DNA of 64,000 nucleotides from Alphaproteobacteria bacterium (GTDB taxonomy: Bacteria; Pseudomonadota; Alphaproteobacteria; Micropepsales; Micropepsaceae), in the NCBI GenBank assembly GCA_016125165.1, contig WGMH01000003.1, positions 434,001 through 498,000 of the forward strand. Direction: 5' to 3'. A model generated the notes under the pieces. It worked only from the letters and a program-made list of their open reading frames with translations. It was not told the origin of the DNA and did not search any database. The position numbers and the translations under genes were made by a program. Positions within the stretch are counted from its first letter, which is position 1. Every line of letters starts with the position of its first letter. Shown here in pieces: positions 19,169 through 29,373 of this stretch.

Positions 19169-20164
19169 ATGTATCCATTGAGTCCGGGCATGGAAAGCCA
19201 GAGCAACACCGCGCCGCAATCCGAAAAGCCGCAGCTCACCGTGCTGCTGGCGGCGCCGCGCGGGTTCTGTGCCGGTGTGGACCGGGCCATCCGCATTGTG
19301 GAACTGGCGATCCAGAAATACGGCCCGCCGATCTATGTGCGCCATGAGATCGTTCACAACCGCTTCGTGGTGGAGCGGCTGGAGAAAATGGGCGCAGTGT
19401 TCATCGACGAACTGACCGAAGCACCCGACAACGCGCGCGTGATTTTCTCGGCGCATGGCGTTCCCAAATCCGTTCCCGCCGAGGCGCAGCGCAGGCAGCT
19501 CTTCTATCTCGATGCCACCTGCCCACTTGTGTCCAAGGTGCATGTGGAAGCAGAGCGGCACTATCGTGCCGGGCACCAGATTCTTCTGATCGGTCATGCC
19601 GGCCATCCGGAGGTTGAAGGCACCATGGGCCAATTGCCGGATGGCGCTGTCTCACTGATCGAAACGGTGACAGATGCGCGCTCCTTTGTGGCGCACGATC
19701 CGGACAATCTTGCCTACATCACGCAGACCACTCTGTCCGTGGACGACACCGCCGAGATCGTGAGCGTGCTGCAGGAACGATTCCCGTCAATTTCCGGTCC
19801 TCACAAGGAAGACATCTGCTACGCAACTACCAACCGGCAGGAGGCCATGAAAGCCATTGCGCCGCGATCCGATCTGGTGCTGGTGATCGGTGCACCCAAT
19901 TCGTCCAACTCCATGCGGCTTGTGGAAGTGGCCAAGCGTGCGGGCGCAAAAGCCTCAGCGCTCATCCAGCGCGCAAGCGATATCGACTGGAGCCAGCTGG
20001 AGGGCGTGCGCACGATCGGACTTTCGGCCGGCGCTTCGGCACCGGAAGTTCTGATGGACGAAGTGATCGCGGCGCTGAAGTCGCACTACGATGTTGACGT
20101 GGAAGAAGTGACAGTGAGCCGCGAAGACGTCATCTTCAACGTGCCACGCGTGCTGGCATCCTAG
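19169..20164 (+). CDS. ispH: 4-hydroxy-3-methylbut-2-enyl diphosphate reductase
   Basis: A 331-residue iron-sulfur enzyme of the last step of the MEP isoprenoid pathway, giving IPP and DMAPP. The three cluster-binding cysteines are visible in [11 protein letters not shown] (Cys34), LDATCPLV (Cys118) and [10 protein letters not shown] (Cys217), and the [11 protein letters not shown] motif holds the substrate-site glutamate. The ATG at 19169 has AAGG seven bases upstream; a GTG at 19151 and an ATG at 19190 are alternatives. It leads a plus-strand operon with thrB and rnhA, two bases separating it from thrB. Confidence 0.95.
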   Translation: MYPLSPGMESQSNTAPQSEKPQLTVLLAAPRGFCAGVDRAIRIVELAIQKYGPPIYVRHEIVHNRFVVERLEKMGAVFIDELTEAPDNARVIFSAHGVPKSVPAEAQRRQLFYLDATCPLVSKVHVEAERHYRAGHQILLIGHAGHPEVEGTMGQLPDGAVSLIETVTDARSFVAHDPDNLAYITQTTLSVDDTAEIVSVLQERFPSISGPHKEDICYATTNRQEAMKAIAPRSDLVLVIGAPNSSNSMRLVEVAKRAGAKASALIQRASDIDWSQLEGVRTIGLSAGASAPEVLMDEVIAALKSHYDVDVEEVTVSREDVIFNVPRVLAS

Positions 20165-20166
20165 CC

Positions 20167-21126
20167 ATGGCAGTCTACACGGACGTTTCCTTCGAGGACC
20201 TCGAAGCCTTGCTTGCCGGTTACGACATCGGCGAGCCGCGCATGTTCAAGGGCATTGCGGAAGGCGTGGAAAATTCCAACTTCCTGCTCCAGACCGATCG
20301 CGGTTCTTTCATTCTCACGCTCTACGAAAAGCGGGTGCATGCGGGGGACTTGCCGTTTTTTCTGGGACTTCTGGAACATCTCGCCCAGCGCGGCGTGCAA
20401 TGCCCGCTGCCGGTGCGTTCGCGCTCTGGCGATGTTTCGATGATACTGAATGGCAGGCCCGGCGCGATCCTGACGTTTCTCGAAGGCGTCTCGTTCCGCA
20501 AGCCGGATGTGATCCATTGCGCGGCGGCAGGCGCGGCGCTTGCAGATTTACACATTGCCGGTGAAGGCTTTGCCATAGCGCGGCCGAATGCGCTTGGGCT
20601 TGCCGGCTGGCAGCCGCTCGCCGACGCCACTGCGGAACGCGCGGACGATGTCGAACGCGGCCTCGCGAAGGCCATCCAGGAAGCCCTTTCACATCTGAAG
20701 GCGAACTGGCCTTCTGGGCTTCCGAACGGCGTGATTCATGCGGACCTCTTTCCCGACAACGTGCTGTTCATGGGGCACCAGATTTCGGGCCTCATCGATT
20801 TCTATTTTGCCTGCAATGACGCGCTTGCCTACGACCTTGCCGTGATGCTGAACGCCTGGTGTTTCGAGACGGACGGTTCCTACAACATCACCAAAGGCCA
20901 AAGGCTGATCGGCGCCTACAACGAACGGCGCAAACTGGGTACGGACGAAATCGCGGCGCTGCCGGTTCTGGCGCGCGGCGCGGCGCTCCGGTTTCTGCTG
21001 ACGCGCCTCTACGACTGGCTCAACCCCGATCCGCAGGCACTGGTGCGTCCCAAGGATCCACGCGAATATTCCAAACGCCTGCGCTTTCACATGCAGACGC
21101 AAAGCGCCAAGGAGTATGGTGCGTGA
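20167..21126 (+). CDS. thrB: Homoserine kinase (ThrB, choline-kinase-like fold)
   Basis: A 319-residue protein of the aminoglycoside/choline-kinase-like homoserine kinase family found in alphaproteobacteria and pseudomonads. It phosphorylates homoserine for threonine synthesis; its partner thrC is in the window at 27.65-29.04 kb. The catalytic loop [14 protein letters not shown] and the [15 protein letters not shown] metal-binding segment are clear, as is the N-terminal GVENSNFLL motif. The stop overlaps the GTG start of rnhA (GTGA). Confidence 0.93.
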   Translation: MAVYTDVSFEDLEALLAGYDIGEPRMFKGIAEGVENSNFLLQTDRGSFILTLYEKRVHAGDLPFFLGLLEHLAQRGVQCPLPVRSRSGDVSMILNGRPGAILTFLEGVSFRKPDVIHCAAAGAALADLHIAGEGFAIARPNALGLAGWQPLADATAERADDVERGLAKAIQEALSHLKANWPSGLPNGVIHADLFPDNVLFMGHQISGLIDFYFACNDALAYDLAVMLNAWCFETDGSYNITKGQRLIGAYNERRKLGTDEIAALPVLARGAALRFLLTRLYDWLNPDPQALVRPKDPREYSKRLRFHMQTQSAKEYGA

Positions 21127-21548
21127 CAAAGATTGACGTATTCACCGATGGTGCCTGCTCCGGCAATCCCGGCCCCGGCGGGTGGGGCGCGATCCTGCGC
21201 TCCGGCGAACACGAGCGCGAAATCTCCGGTGGCGAGCGCGCCACGACAAACAACCGCATGGAAATCATGGCGGCGATCCGCGCCCTTCAGGCAATCAAGC
21301 GCGAATCAGAAATCACCATCCATACGGACTCGCGATATGTCATGGACGGCGCGACCAAATGGCTGCCGCGCTGGAAAGCCAATGGCTGGCGCACCGCCGA
21401 CAAGAAGCCCGTCAAGAACGAAGATCTCTGGCGGGAACTGGATGCGGAAATGGCCCGCCACACAGTGCATTGGCGCTGGGTGAAGGGCCATTCCGATCAT
21501 GTCGAGAATGAACGCGCGGACACACTGGCCCGCGCAGCCATTCCGTAG
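21123..21548 (+). CDS. rnhA: Ribonuclease HI
   Basis: A 141-residue protein degrading RNA in RNA-DNA hybrids. All four catalytic carboxylates are visible: Asp9 ([11 protein letters not shown]), Glu47 (NNRMEIMA), Asp69 (HTDSRYV) and Asp133 (ENERADTLA). The start is a GTG at 21123 overlapping the thrB stop by four bases; the frame is open far upstream within thrB but only in a shadow reading. The length is slightly shorter than the E. coli enzyme (155) because the C-terminus is short. Confidence 0.94.
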   Translation: MTKIDVFTDGACSGNPGPGGWGAILRSGEHEREISGGERATTNNRMEIMAAIRALQAIKRESEITIHTDSRYVMDGATKWLPRWKANGWRTADKKPVKNEDLWRELDAEMARHTVHWRWVKGHSDHVENERADTLARAAIP

Positions 21549-21550
21549 AA

Positions 21551-22033
21551 TCAAACCTGCTTCAGCATGTGCTCTGCGCTGGAAACCGCGAAGGCACCGG
21601 GCTCTTCGACATTCAGTTCCTTCACCACGCCATTATCGACCAGCATGGAATAGCGCTGGCTGCGATGCCCCATGCCGAACTTCGTTCCATCCATCTCAAG
21701 GCCAACAGCCTTGGTGAAATCACCATTGCCATCGGCAAGCATGGCAACCTTGTCGCCCGAACCCTGCTGATCGCCCCAAGCGCCCATGACAAATGCGTCG
21801 TTCACGGAAACGCACGCGATGGCATCCACACCCTTGGCCTTGAATGCATCGGCGTTCTGGATGAAGCCGGGAAGATGCTTGGCCGAGCAGGTCGGCGTAA
21901 ATGCGCCGGGAAGCGCGAACACCGCCACCTTCTTGCCAGCGAAGAGGTCATCCGTCTTCACGGGCGTCGGCTTGCCATCTTTCATCTGCATCAGCACGGC
22001 GGACGGAACCTTGTCACCAACCTTGATTGTCAT
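21551..22033 (-). CDS. Peroxiredoxin (Prx5/AhpE-like, thiol peroxidase)
   Basis: A 160-residue protein of the Prx5 subfamily, often fused to or partnered with glutaredoxin. The peroxidatic Cys49 lies in the PGAFTPTCSAKHLP motif (PxxxTxxC). It reduces hydrogen peroxide and alkyl hydroperoxides in the cytosol. It converges on rnhA with two bases between the stops and is divergent from yqgE. Confidence 0.93.
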   Translation of the reverse strand: MTIKVGDKVPSAVLMQMKDGKPTPVKTDDLFAGKKVAVFALPGAFTPTCSAKHLPGFIQNADAFKAKGVDAIACVSVNDAFVMGAWGDQQGSGDKVAMLADGNGDFTKAVGLEMDGTKFGMGHRSQRYSMLVDNGVVKELNVEEPGAFAVSSAEHMLKQV

Positions 22034-22153
22034 GTCACTCTCCCGAAAGTTGCGAATAATTCCGGACTGCTTTTAGCGCATGGTTGCCCCCGCCGAAAGG
22101 CCAACGGGCAATCCAGAACTGGTAATAAGCAGTACGCGTGCTAGGGTTGCGTC

Positions 22154-22747
22154 ATGGCACGCGGCACAGGTCCAAAAACCATTGAGGGCGAAGGTTTTCT
22201 CGAAGGAAAACTGCTCATCGCCCTGCCGGGCATGCCCGATCCGAGATTTGAAAAAACCGTCATTTTCATTTGCGCGCATTCCGAGGAAGGCGCGATGGGC
22301 CTGATCATCAACAGGCCCATCGAGGGCTTGCACTTTCACGAACTGATGCAAAAGCTCGAAGTGAGCGTGACAAGGAATACACCCGACCAGCCAATCTACT
22401 ACGGCGGACCCGTGCAGACCGGACGCGGTTTCGTTCTGCACAGCGGCGACTACGCCGCATCGGACGCCACCCTGCCGGTATCCGACGACATTTCCCTCAC
22501 AGCATCTCTGGATATTCTGCGTGCCATCGCAGAGGGCCATGGGCCGGAGCGCTCGCTGTTCGCGCTCGGCTATGCCGGATGGGGCGAAGGCCAGATCGAA
22601 GACGAAATCCGCGGCAATGGCTGGGTTCATTGCGACGCCGATGCCGCGCTGCTTTTCGACACCGAAACCGATCGCATCTGGAGCGCATCACTGGCCAAAT
22701 TGGGCATCGATGTCTCGGCGCTATCGGCGCTTGCAGGCCGCGCCTGA
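22154..22747 (+). CDS. yqgE: YqgE/AlgH family protein (DUF179)
   Basis: A 197-residue cytosolic protein with the family hallmarks: LEGKLLIALPGMPDPRFEKTV near the N-terminus, GLIINRP and YYGGPVQTGRGFVLH. In Pseudomonas AlgH was linked to alginate regulation, but the molecular function of the family is unknown. It converges on the EAL protein gene with three bases between the stops. Confidence 0.93.
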   Translation: MARGTGPKTIEGEGFLEGKLLIALPGMPDPRFEKTVIFICAHSEEGAMGLIINRPIEGLHFHELMQKLEVSVTRNTPDQPIYYGGPVQTGRGFVLHSGDYAASDATLPVSDDISLTASLDILRAIAEGHGPERSLFALGYAGWGEGQIEDEIRGNGWVHCDADAALLFDTETDRIWSASLAKLGIDVSALSALAGRA

Positions 22748-22750
22748 GGT

Positions 22751-25700
22751 TCAGACGGATTTGGTGCGCGGCACGGCATCCTGCGCCCGATAGTGGCGGG
22801 CGATGAATTTCAGCGCATCGGCGGCAGGCAGCGGGCTTCCGAAATAATAGCCTTGCGCATATTCGCAGCCCAATTCCTTCAATCGCTCCGCGTCGGCAGC
22901 ATGCTCCACGCCTTCCACCACGACGGAACGGCCAAGACCATGCACCAGAGAAACGATGGAACCCAGAATAACATCGGCCTCGTTGCCGCCATCGGGCGAG
23001 CGGGAGAGAAAAGTCTTGTCGATCTTCACCGTATCGAAAGGCAAATCCTTGAGTTGGCTGAGAGCCGAAAAGCCGGTGCCAAAATCGTCAATCGATATCC
23101 CCGCGCCGAGCGCATGAATGCGCGAGAGCGTTGCGCGAGCCTCCGCACCACTGCTTGCGGTCGTTTCGGTGAGTTCGAGTTTCAACGTCCCGGTCGCCAG
23201 CCGGCGCGCTTTCAGAACATTTTCCAGAATGCCGCAAAAGTCTTCATCCGACAGCTGGCGTGGCGACAGGTTCACGCTGGCGAACAGCGGGGGATCAAGT
23301 GGAAAGTTTTTTTGCCATCCCTCCAAATCCTGCGCGGCACGTTCTAGCGCGAAACGGCCCACCGACACGATCAGGCCGGTTTCCTCGCAATGCGGCAGAA
23401 AATCGGACGGCTCCAGCACGCCGCGTTGCGGATGATTCCAGCGCATCAAGCCTTCAAAGCCCGCAACGTGACCGTCTTCGAGGCGAATGATGGGCTGATA
23501 ATAGAGTTCCAATTGGCCATCGGCCTCGGCATTTCGCAGTTCGGTATCGAGCTGCACGGGATCGCCCGCAACAGCCGCCACCTGACCGCGCGTATAGGAC
23601 CGCGCGCAGGCACCGCCTGCCCGCTTTGCTTCCTGCAATGCCAGTTCGGCATTTTTTAGAAGATCAAGAGGGTCCGATGCATCGCGGCCCGCCGCGACAC
23701 CAACGCTGACTGGCGCGAAAACATTGCGCTCACGATAGGGAAACGGCGCGCTCGAAATCTCTGCAAGGTCGTTGCCGACGGCTTCAAGACTGGCGCTGTG
23801 ATCGGCCAACAGCACGGCAAAGCCATCGCCGCCGACCCGGAAGATCGTCGCCACGCCCTGATACCGCTTGGACAGCCGCTGCGCGACGCCTACCAGCACG
23901 GCATCACCGCCAGCATCACCCAGGCTGGCATGAATGGATTTGAAGCGGTCGATATCGAGCAGCGCGAAGGCCGACTTGTCGAAGCCGTCGCCGAGATTTT
24001 CCAGCGCTTCCATCAGTGCAACGCGATTGCCGAGGCCAGTAAGGGAATCGCGAAGCGTACGCTCGATGTTTGCGGCTTCACTTTCCTTGCGCGTCGTCAC
24101 ATCCGCCATCAGTCCGAGACAGCGGCTGGCATGCGGGCCTTCGCCCATCATGGTGGCGCGCAGCTCAAACCATGGAAAACGACCCGTCTCACTGCGTACG
24201 CGAAATTCAATGCGAAAAGCCAGGCCGGGATGGGCGCGGTAATCGCCAATCGCCGCCTTGTACACATCGCGATCATCAGGATGCACACGCGCGATCCATG
24301 ACACATGGGGGAACGATTGCGCGCCACTCGGAAAGCCGATGAGCGCGCCAGCTTCCGCAGACAGCTTCACGACATCGCGGCGGAAATCGAGTTCGAACAC
24401 GCCCTGATGCGATGCACCGATGGCCTGCAACGCCGCCGTGGTGACGGGTGCCACTGGAGCAACCGGCGCTGCGATGCGTGCAGGTTCGGGCCCTGGCGCG
24501 GGCGTGACGGTAACAGGCTGCGGCGCGGGCACCACGCGCATGGCCGGCAGGATGGCGATGCCTTCGCCGGCCGCGACAGCAAGCGCGAGCAACACAGCAC
24601 CAGCAGCGGCGAAACCGCCCGTCATTGCGGGCGCCATGGGATTGCCCGCAAATCCGCCAAGCGCGGCGATGGCTGCAGCGGCGGTGACAAGCGCAAACAC
24701 GGCGGCTGCCGGGGCTGCAACGCGGGCAGCCTGCGCACCCAAACGCCCGCGATGAACGAGATAGGCGGCAACAGCCGTGGCACCTACGACCAGCAAAACC
24801 TGCGTCAGCAGCGCCATGCCGGGTACGCCCAGAAACGCGAGGACGGCAAGGCCGCAAATGCCGTAGAGACCAGGACGCATCCAACGCTCGAGAAACGGCC
24901 ACACAGACGCGAAGGGGACGATGGTGTCTGCCAGGCGAATGGCGCTGGCGAGTGCAAGACCTTCAAATAGCGCCACCAATCCATAAGGCCCGCCGACAGC
25001 CGTGGTCCACGACATGTCGAATATGCCAGTGGAGGACAGACGCACGAGAAAGATCATCAACAGGGTCATAGCCGCCCAACGCGGCGCAGCATGGCCTGTC
25101 ATCACCGCAAGTCCCGCCGCAATCGCGAGCGAAGCGGCGATCAGACCGGCCACGGCGGCGACAAAGATCGAATACTGTTTGGACTGCGAAGCCAGTGCAC
25201 CCTCGGCCCAGGCCGAAACCTCCGGATGTTCGCCCGCATTGGTCAGCCGAATGGCGAGCGATACCGACGTGGCGGGCGGCACAGAAACGCGAAAGGCGCG
25301 GCGGCCATAGGCGCGCGCGCGCTCCACGGTCACGCCCGCCTCAGAGCTTGCAATCTGTTGCACGGCGGGACGCGCGCGGCGCGGAAAAATGGTCAGTCCA
25401 GCATAGGACGGCTCTTCAGCGACGATGATACGCGTCGCGGTGCGCGGAGCCTTGTTCACCGCGCTCACCAGATACCATCGCGAACCATCAGGCTCCGGCA
25501 CCTGATAGGGCGCCAATGCATATTGAAGATCGATGACGGAGGGCTTGCCGGCGAAATCGACCGCGTTCTTGCTGACCTTTGGCTTTTGCGGGGTCTGCTT
25601 TACGGGCGCAAGTTGCGTCAGCGGTTTTGTGGCACTGCCAGGCGCGGCAGTCACCCCCGCCGCAACACCGAGCGGCAGAAGCGCCAGAACCAGAGCAACA

Positions 25701-25819
25701 AGGATGCGGGCCGGATTTCTTATCGGTCTTACTCTCTCACGGTGATTGATTCGCGGCTCGGCGGCTAACCTAGCTTCGCCTCGTCGGCGAGCAAAGCGTA
25801 TTGCAGGTGATCCTGCCAT
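22751..25819 (-). CDS. Membrane-bound PAS-GGDEF-EAL cyclic-di-GMP protein
   Basis: A 1022-residue protein: a basic N-terminus and signal-anchor (about residues 36-58), a periplasmic part, then about seven membrane helices (about 205-420) resembling 7TMR-DISM sensors. A Pro/Ala-rich linker follows, then a PAS domain (about 460-590), GGDEF (about 590-755) and EAL (about 770-1010). The GGDEF site is degenerate (GGDGF), so cyclase activity is doubtful. The EAL site reads EGL but keeps ELTET and DDFGTGFS, so phosphodiesterase activity is plausible. The only reasonable start, ATG at 25819, overlaps the GNAT gene by 55 bases; no nearer ATG/GTG/TTG in frame precedes the signal-anchor. Confidence 0.88.
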   Translation of the reverse strand: MAGSPAIRFARRRGEARLAAEPRINHRERVRPIRNPARILVALVLALLPLGVAAGVTAAPGSATKPLTQLAPVKQTPQKPKVSKNAVDFAGKPSVIDLQYALAPYQVPEPDGSRWYLVSAVNKAPRTATRIIVAEEPSYAGLTIFPRRARPAVQQIASSEAGVTVERARAYGRRAFRVSVPPATSVSLAIRLTNAGEHPEVSAWAEGALASQSKQYSIFVAAVAGLIAASLAIAAGLAVMTGHAAPRWAAMTLLMIFLVRLSSTGIFDMSWTTAVGGPYGLVALFEGLALASAIRLADTIVPFASVWPFLERWMRPGLYGICGLAVLAFLGVPGMALLTQVLLVVGATAVAAYLVHRGRLGAQAARVAAPAAAVFALVTAAAAIAALGGFAGNPMAPAMTGGFAAAGAVLLALAVAAGEGIAILPAMRVVPAPQPVTVTPAPGPEPARIAAPVAPVAPVTTAALQAIGASHQGVFELDFRRDVVKLSAEAGALIGFPSGAQSFPHVSWIARVHPDDRDVYKAAIGDYRAHPGLAFRIEFRVRSETGRFPWFELRATMMGEGPHASRCLGLMADVTTRKESEAANIERTLRDSLTGLGNRVALMEALENLGDGFDKSAFALLDIDRFKSIHASLGDAGGDAVLVGVAQRLSKRYQGVATIFRVGGDGFAVLLADHSASLEAVGNDLAEISSAPFPYRERNVFAPVSVGVAAGRDASDPLDLLKNAELALQEAKRAGGACARSYTRGQVAAVAGDPVQLDTELRNAEADGQLELYYQPIIRLEDGHVAGFEGLMRWNHPQRGVLEPSDFLPHCEETGLIVSVGRFALERAAQDLEGWQKNFPLDPPLFASVNLSPRQLSDEDFCGILENVLKARRLATGTLKLELTETTASSGAEARATLSRIHALGAGISIDDFGTGFSALSQLKDLPFDTVKIDKTFLSRSPDGGNEADVILGSIVSLVHGLGRSVVVEGVEHAADAERLKELGCEYAQGYYFGSPLPAADALKFIARHYRAQDAVPRTKSV

Positions 25820-26376
25820 TCTCCCGCAATCTGCAGGTAACGCCGCGCGAGGCCCTCCTGCCGAAAACCGGCCTTTACGAGCAGTTGCTTCGAGGGCTCG
25901 TTGGACGGCAGGCAGGCTGCCTCGATCCGATGAAGCGCCAATGTCCGAAAGATGAACGGAATGAGAGCTTTCACAGCATCAAACATATAACCCTGCCGGG
26001 AAAAACGCTCGCCAATCCAATAGCCAAGCGCGCAGCATTGGGTGACACCGCGCCGGACATTGGAAAGTGTGCAGCCGCCCAGAAGCGCATCATCAGAGGA
26101 ACGGAACACGAAAAAGGCATAAGCCGAATCCATGCGGGCGTCACGCTGATAGCGCTTCAGGCGGCGGCGGAACGCGCCACGTGACAGTTCATCGGTTGCC
26201 CAAGAGGGTTCCCAGGGCGTGAGAAAGTCACGGCTCTCCGAACGAAGCACCGACCACTGCGCAAAATCCGCGACGCGCGGATAACGCAAATAGACGCCTT
26301 CGCCCTTGATGACAGGCTGCTGACCACCGGGGAATGTCAGTCCCCGCATGAACCCCATGGCCGACGCCGGATTCAT
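25765..26376 (-). CDS. GNAT family N-acetyltransferase (RimJ/RimL-like)
   Basis: A 203-residue acetyltransferase. Motif A appears as YWIGERFSRQGYMFDAVKAL and the later HRIEAACLPSNEPSKQLLVKAGFRQEG is typical of RimJ/RimL ribosomal-protein N-acetyltransferases. The substrate is probably a protein N-terminus or small amine, unproven. Its ATG overlaps the M16 stop (ATGA), with AAGG seven bases upstream. The order thrC-M16 peptidase-GNAT is common in alphaproteobacteria. Confidence 0.9.
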   Translation of the reverse strand: MNPASAMGFMRGLTFPGGQQPVIKGEGVYLRYPRVADFAQWSVLRSESRDFLTPWEPSWATDELSRGAFRRRLKRYQRDARMDSAYAFFVFRSSDDALLGGCTLSNVRRGVTQCCALGYWIGERFSRQGYMFDAVKALIPFIFRTLALHRIEAACLPSNEPSKQLLVKAGFRQEGLARRYLQIAGEWQDHLQYALLADEAKLG

Positions 26377-27653
26377 TCCGCAGCCTTGACCGCGGCTCCG
26401 AAGCGCCGCGCAAAATGCGAACGATCTTCCACATGGGTTACCGGGCCAACCGCAGCCAGCGACGGATCGCCCGCGTTCATCACGCGCGAACCGAAAGCCC
26501 TGACGGCGGACGCATCCACCGCTTCGAGCTTTGCCAGCACTTCTTCGACGCCAAGCACGCGACCAAAAGCATGAAGCTGGGAAGCAATCTGTTCAGCACG
26601 CGCGGAGGGCCGTTCCAGCCCCATCAGAAAGGACGAGCGCATCTGCGCCTTGGCGCGCGCAACCTCTTCCTCGCTGGCGGTTTCGGCGAGCGCTGCCATC
26701 TGATCGGCAATGACGGCGGAAATCTCACCGGCTTCCTTTTCGCCGGTTCCCGCATAGATGCCAATGATGCCGCCATCCACAAAGGCATTGGCATAGGAAT
26801 AGATCGAGTAGCACAGCCCACGCTTCTCGCGCGCTTCCTGAAACAGGCGCGATGACATGCCGCCACCAAGCGCCGCAACATAGACCTGCGCCGCATAAAG
26901 TTCCGGATCGGCGCTTGCCACACCGGGAAAGGCATAGGCGATGTGGACCTGTTCCAGATCGTCTTCCACGCGCAGATCGCCACCGGCGTAACGCGCAGGC
27001 CGGGCATTCTGGGCGCTGCCAGATTTCAGGCCGGCAAATTTTTCGGACACCAGCGCAACCATATCGGCATGGCTCACCGCACCGGAGGCAATGAATGCCA
27101 TGGAGCCTGCACGGTAATTCGGACCCATATAGTTTTTCAGATCGTCGCGGCCAAAGCTGTTGACGCTCTCCTCGTTGCCGAGGATGGGAAATCCCATCGG
27201 CTGATCAGGATAGGCGACAGATTGCAGGTGATCGAAAACGATATCGTCTGGTGTGTCCTTGGACTGACCGATTTCCTGCAGGATGACCCCGCGTTCCCGC
27301 TCAAGCTCCAACGGCTCGAAGGTGGGATTGATGAGAATGTCTGCAAGAACATCGACCGCCAGCGGCACATCACCCTTCAGCGCACGGGCGTGAAAGGCAG
27401 TCTGTTCGCGGCTGGTATAGGCATTCAGATAGGCGCCGACGCTCTCCATTTCCTCGGCAATCTGGCGCGCATTGCGGCGTTCGGTGCCCTTGAACGCCAT
27501 GTGCTCAAGCATGTGGGAAAGCCCCATCTGCGCAAGCGTTTCGTTGCGTCCGCCGCAATTGACCCACACGCCCACCGCCGCACTCTGAAGTTGCGGCATC
27601 GGATCGGTGACAATGGTCATGCCATTGGGAAGTTTGGTGATCTCGACGTTCAT
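26373..27653 (-). CDS. M16 family zinc peptidase (mitochondrial processing peptidase-like)
   Basis: A 426-residue insulinase-family peptidase with an intact HxxEH site (His47, Glu50, His51 in LSHMLEHMAFKGT) and the downstream glutamate region ERERGVILQEI. Bacterial members of this type are the closest relatives of mitochondrial processing peptidase beta. No signal peptide is seen. It is coupled to thrC upstream (ATGA) and to the GNAT gene downstream (ATGA). Confidence 0.94.
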   Translation of the reverse strand: MNVEITKLPNGMTIVTDPMPQLQSAAVGVWVNCGGRNETLAQMGLSHMLEHMAFKGTERRNARQIAEEMESVGAYLNAYTSREQTAFHARALKGDVPLAVDVLADILINPTFEPLELERERGVILQEIGQSKDTPDDIVFDHLQSVAYPDQPMGFPILGNEESVNSFGRDDLKNYMGPNYRAGSMAFIASGAVSHADMVALVSEKFAGLKSGSAQNARPARYAGGDLRVEDDLEQVHIAYAFPGVASADPELYAAQVYVAALGGGMSSRLFQEAREKRGLCYSIYSYANAFVDGGIIGIYAGTGEKEAGEISAVIADQMAALAETASEEEVARAKAQMRSSFLMGLERPSARAEQIASQLHAFGRVLGVEEVLAKLEAVDASAVRAFGSRVMNAGDPSLAAVGPVTHVEDRSHFARRFGAAVKAAE

Positions 27654-29038
27654 GCGTCTCCCAGTTTTTCAAGAATGAAGGAACGGATCGATCCGGATTC
27701 TGCCGGAAGGACAGTATAGCGCTCTTCGCCCTCATAGAGGCCTTTGAGTTGCGGCGGCAAATCCGGTTCCTCGCCGGTTGCGCGCGCCACCGCTTCCGGA
27801 AACTTCGCGGGATGAGCAGTCGAAAGTATGACGAGGGGCCCCTGCCCCGCGAAAGGTTCCGCCGCCGCCCATGCGACCGCCGTGTGCGGATCGATCACGA
27901 TACCTTCGTTTTCATAGACAGAAGCAATCGTTTCAAGCGTTTCCTCGTTCGAGGTGACATGCGCGGCATAGCGCTGGCGCAGATCGTCGAATACGCCTGA
28001 CGGCAAGGCGAGAGAGCCGCTGCCCGAAAATTCCAGCATCGCCTCCCTGATCCATTCGCTGTCACGGCCCGATGCCTCAAACAGTGCGCGTTCAAAATTC
28101 GACGCGACCTGAATGTCCATCGAAGGGCTGAACGTGGGTTGCACGTCAGCGGATTCATAGACGCCTTCGCGCAGGGTGCGCGCCATGATGTCATTTTCGT
28201 TGGTGGCGACAACAAGCTGCGAAATGGGAAGCCCCATGCGCATGGCCGCCTCGCCCGCGAACACGTCACCGAAATTGCCCGTGGGCACCACGAAGGTCGG
28301 TACATCGCCCACCTGAACGGCAGCGGTGAAATAGTAGACAGCCTGCGCCGCAATGCGCGCGAAGTTGATCGAATTGACGGCCGTGAGATTGACGCCTCGC
28401 GAAAACGATCGCTGGCCGAACAGGGTTTTCACGATGGCCTGCGCATCGTCGAACGTGCCTTCTACAGCGATGTTGTGCACGTTCGCATGTGGCGAGGTGG
28501 TCATTTGCAGACGCTGCACCTCACTGACGCGATCCTTGGGATGCATCACGAACACATCGATATTCGGCAATCCGCCGAGCGCGGCGATGGCCGCCGACCC
28601 CGTGTCGCCGGAGGTGGCAGCCAGCACGGTGGCGCGATTGCCGGTGCGGGCGAGTGCGCGCGCAAACAGACGCCCCAGCACCTGCATTGCGATGTCCTTG
28701 AACGCGAGCGTGGGGCCGTGAAACAGCTCAAGCAGATACGCATCTTCCAGCGTATCGAGCTGCAGGAGCGGCGCGATGGCGGGATCATCGAAATCCGCAT
28801 AGGCGGCTTCTATATCGTCACGCAACTCGCGTTCACTGAAGGACTCGCCCGCGAAACGGCTGAGGATCGCGTAGGCCACATCCTGATAGGACCTGCCGCG
28901 AAACGACGCGATTTCCATCGGCGAAATGCGCGGCCAGACTTCGGGCATGAACAGCCCGCCATCCGGTGCGAGGCCGGCGAGCAAAATCTGCGCAAAATCC
29001 TGCGGCGCGGCGGACCCGCGCGTGCTGATGTACTGCAT
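27650..29038 (-). CDS. thrC: Threonine synthase
   Basis: A 462-residue PLP enzyme converting O-phosphohomoserine to threonine. The PLP lysine is in FHGPTLAFKDIAMQVLG and the ATSGDTGSAAIAAL phosphate loop is intact. The ATG at 29038 (MQYISTRG) matches the family; the frame is open to 29338 without support. It is the first gene of thrC-M16-GNAT-EAL on the minus strand. Confidence 0.95.
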   Translation of the reverse strand: MQYISTRGSAAPQDFAQILLAGLAPDGGLFMPEVWPRISPMEIASFRGRSYQDVAYAILSRFAGESFSERELRDDIEAAYADFDDPAIAPLLQLDTLEDAYLLELFHGPTLAFKDIAMQVLGRLFARALARTGNRATVLAATSGDTGSAAIAALGGLPNIDVFVMHPKDRVSEVQRLQMTTSPHANVHNIAVEGTFDDAQAIVKTLFGQRSFSRGVNLTAVNSINFARIAAQAVYYFTAAVQVGDVPTFVVPTGNFGDVFAGEAAMRMGLPISQLVVATNENDIMARTLREGVYESADVQPTFSPSMDIQVASNFERALFEASGRDSEWIREAMLEFSGSGSLALPSGVFDDLRQRYAAHVTSNEETLETIASVYENEGIVIDPHTAVAWAAAEPFAGQGPLVILSTAHPAKFPEAVARATGEEPDLPPQLKGLYEGEERYTVLPAESGSIRSFILEKLGDA

Positions 29039-29373
29039 CGTTCCGGTACCTGTGACGGCTGGTTTTCCCAGCAAAGACGGGCCCACGTCCAGCGCAAACG
29101 ACGGTTTTTTCCGCCGAATGGTGGACGGCGGCGCGCAAGCCCAAATGTCGGGATGTAGGTCAAATGGGGTTCGCAGCGCATCGCTGCAAGGGGCGGCCAG
29201 AGGTATTTTCCCCAGGCGCGATTGCCGAGTGATATCAAGCGGTTGGGGACAAGCGCGCCGGACGCGCTTTGCGAAAATTGCGCCGGTGTCGTCCCAAATA
29301 TTTTCGTCCTTCACCATCGCCGGACTCGACCCGGTCATGGTGAAGATGGAGCAAGCTGCCAGCGGGGCGTGGT
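29039..29373. other. Non-coding gap between SURF1 and thrC genes
   Basis: No gene is seen in these 335 bases. A 7-bp hairpin (AAGCGCG 29251-29257, CGCGCTT 29263-29269) lies 104 bases beyond the SURF1 stop, without a T-tract in the minus-strand direction. The stretch should hold the thrC promoter, but no clear -35/-10 pair stands out. Confidence 0.5.

Noticed and set aside
17008-19347. Long plus-strand open frame opposite argS and the riboswitch
   Set aside because: Its product is basic and low in recognisable motifs and lies entirely across the conserved argS and riboswitch; a shadow.
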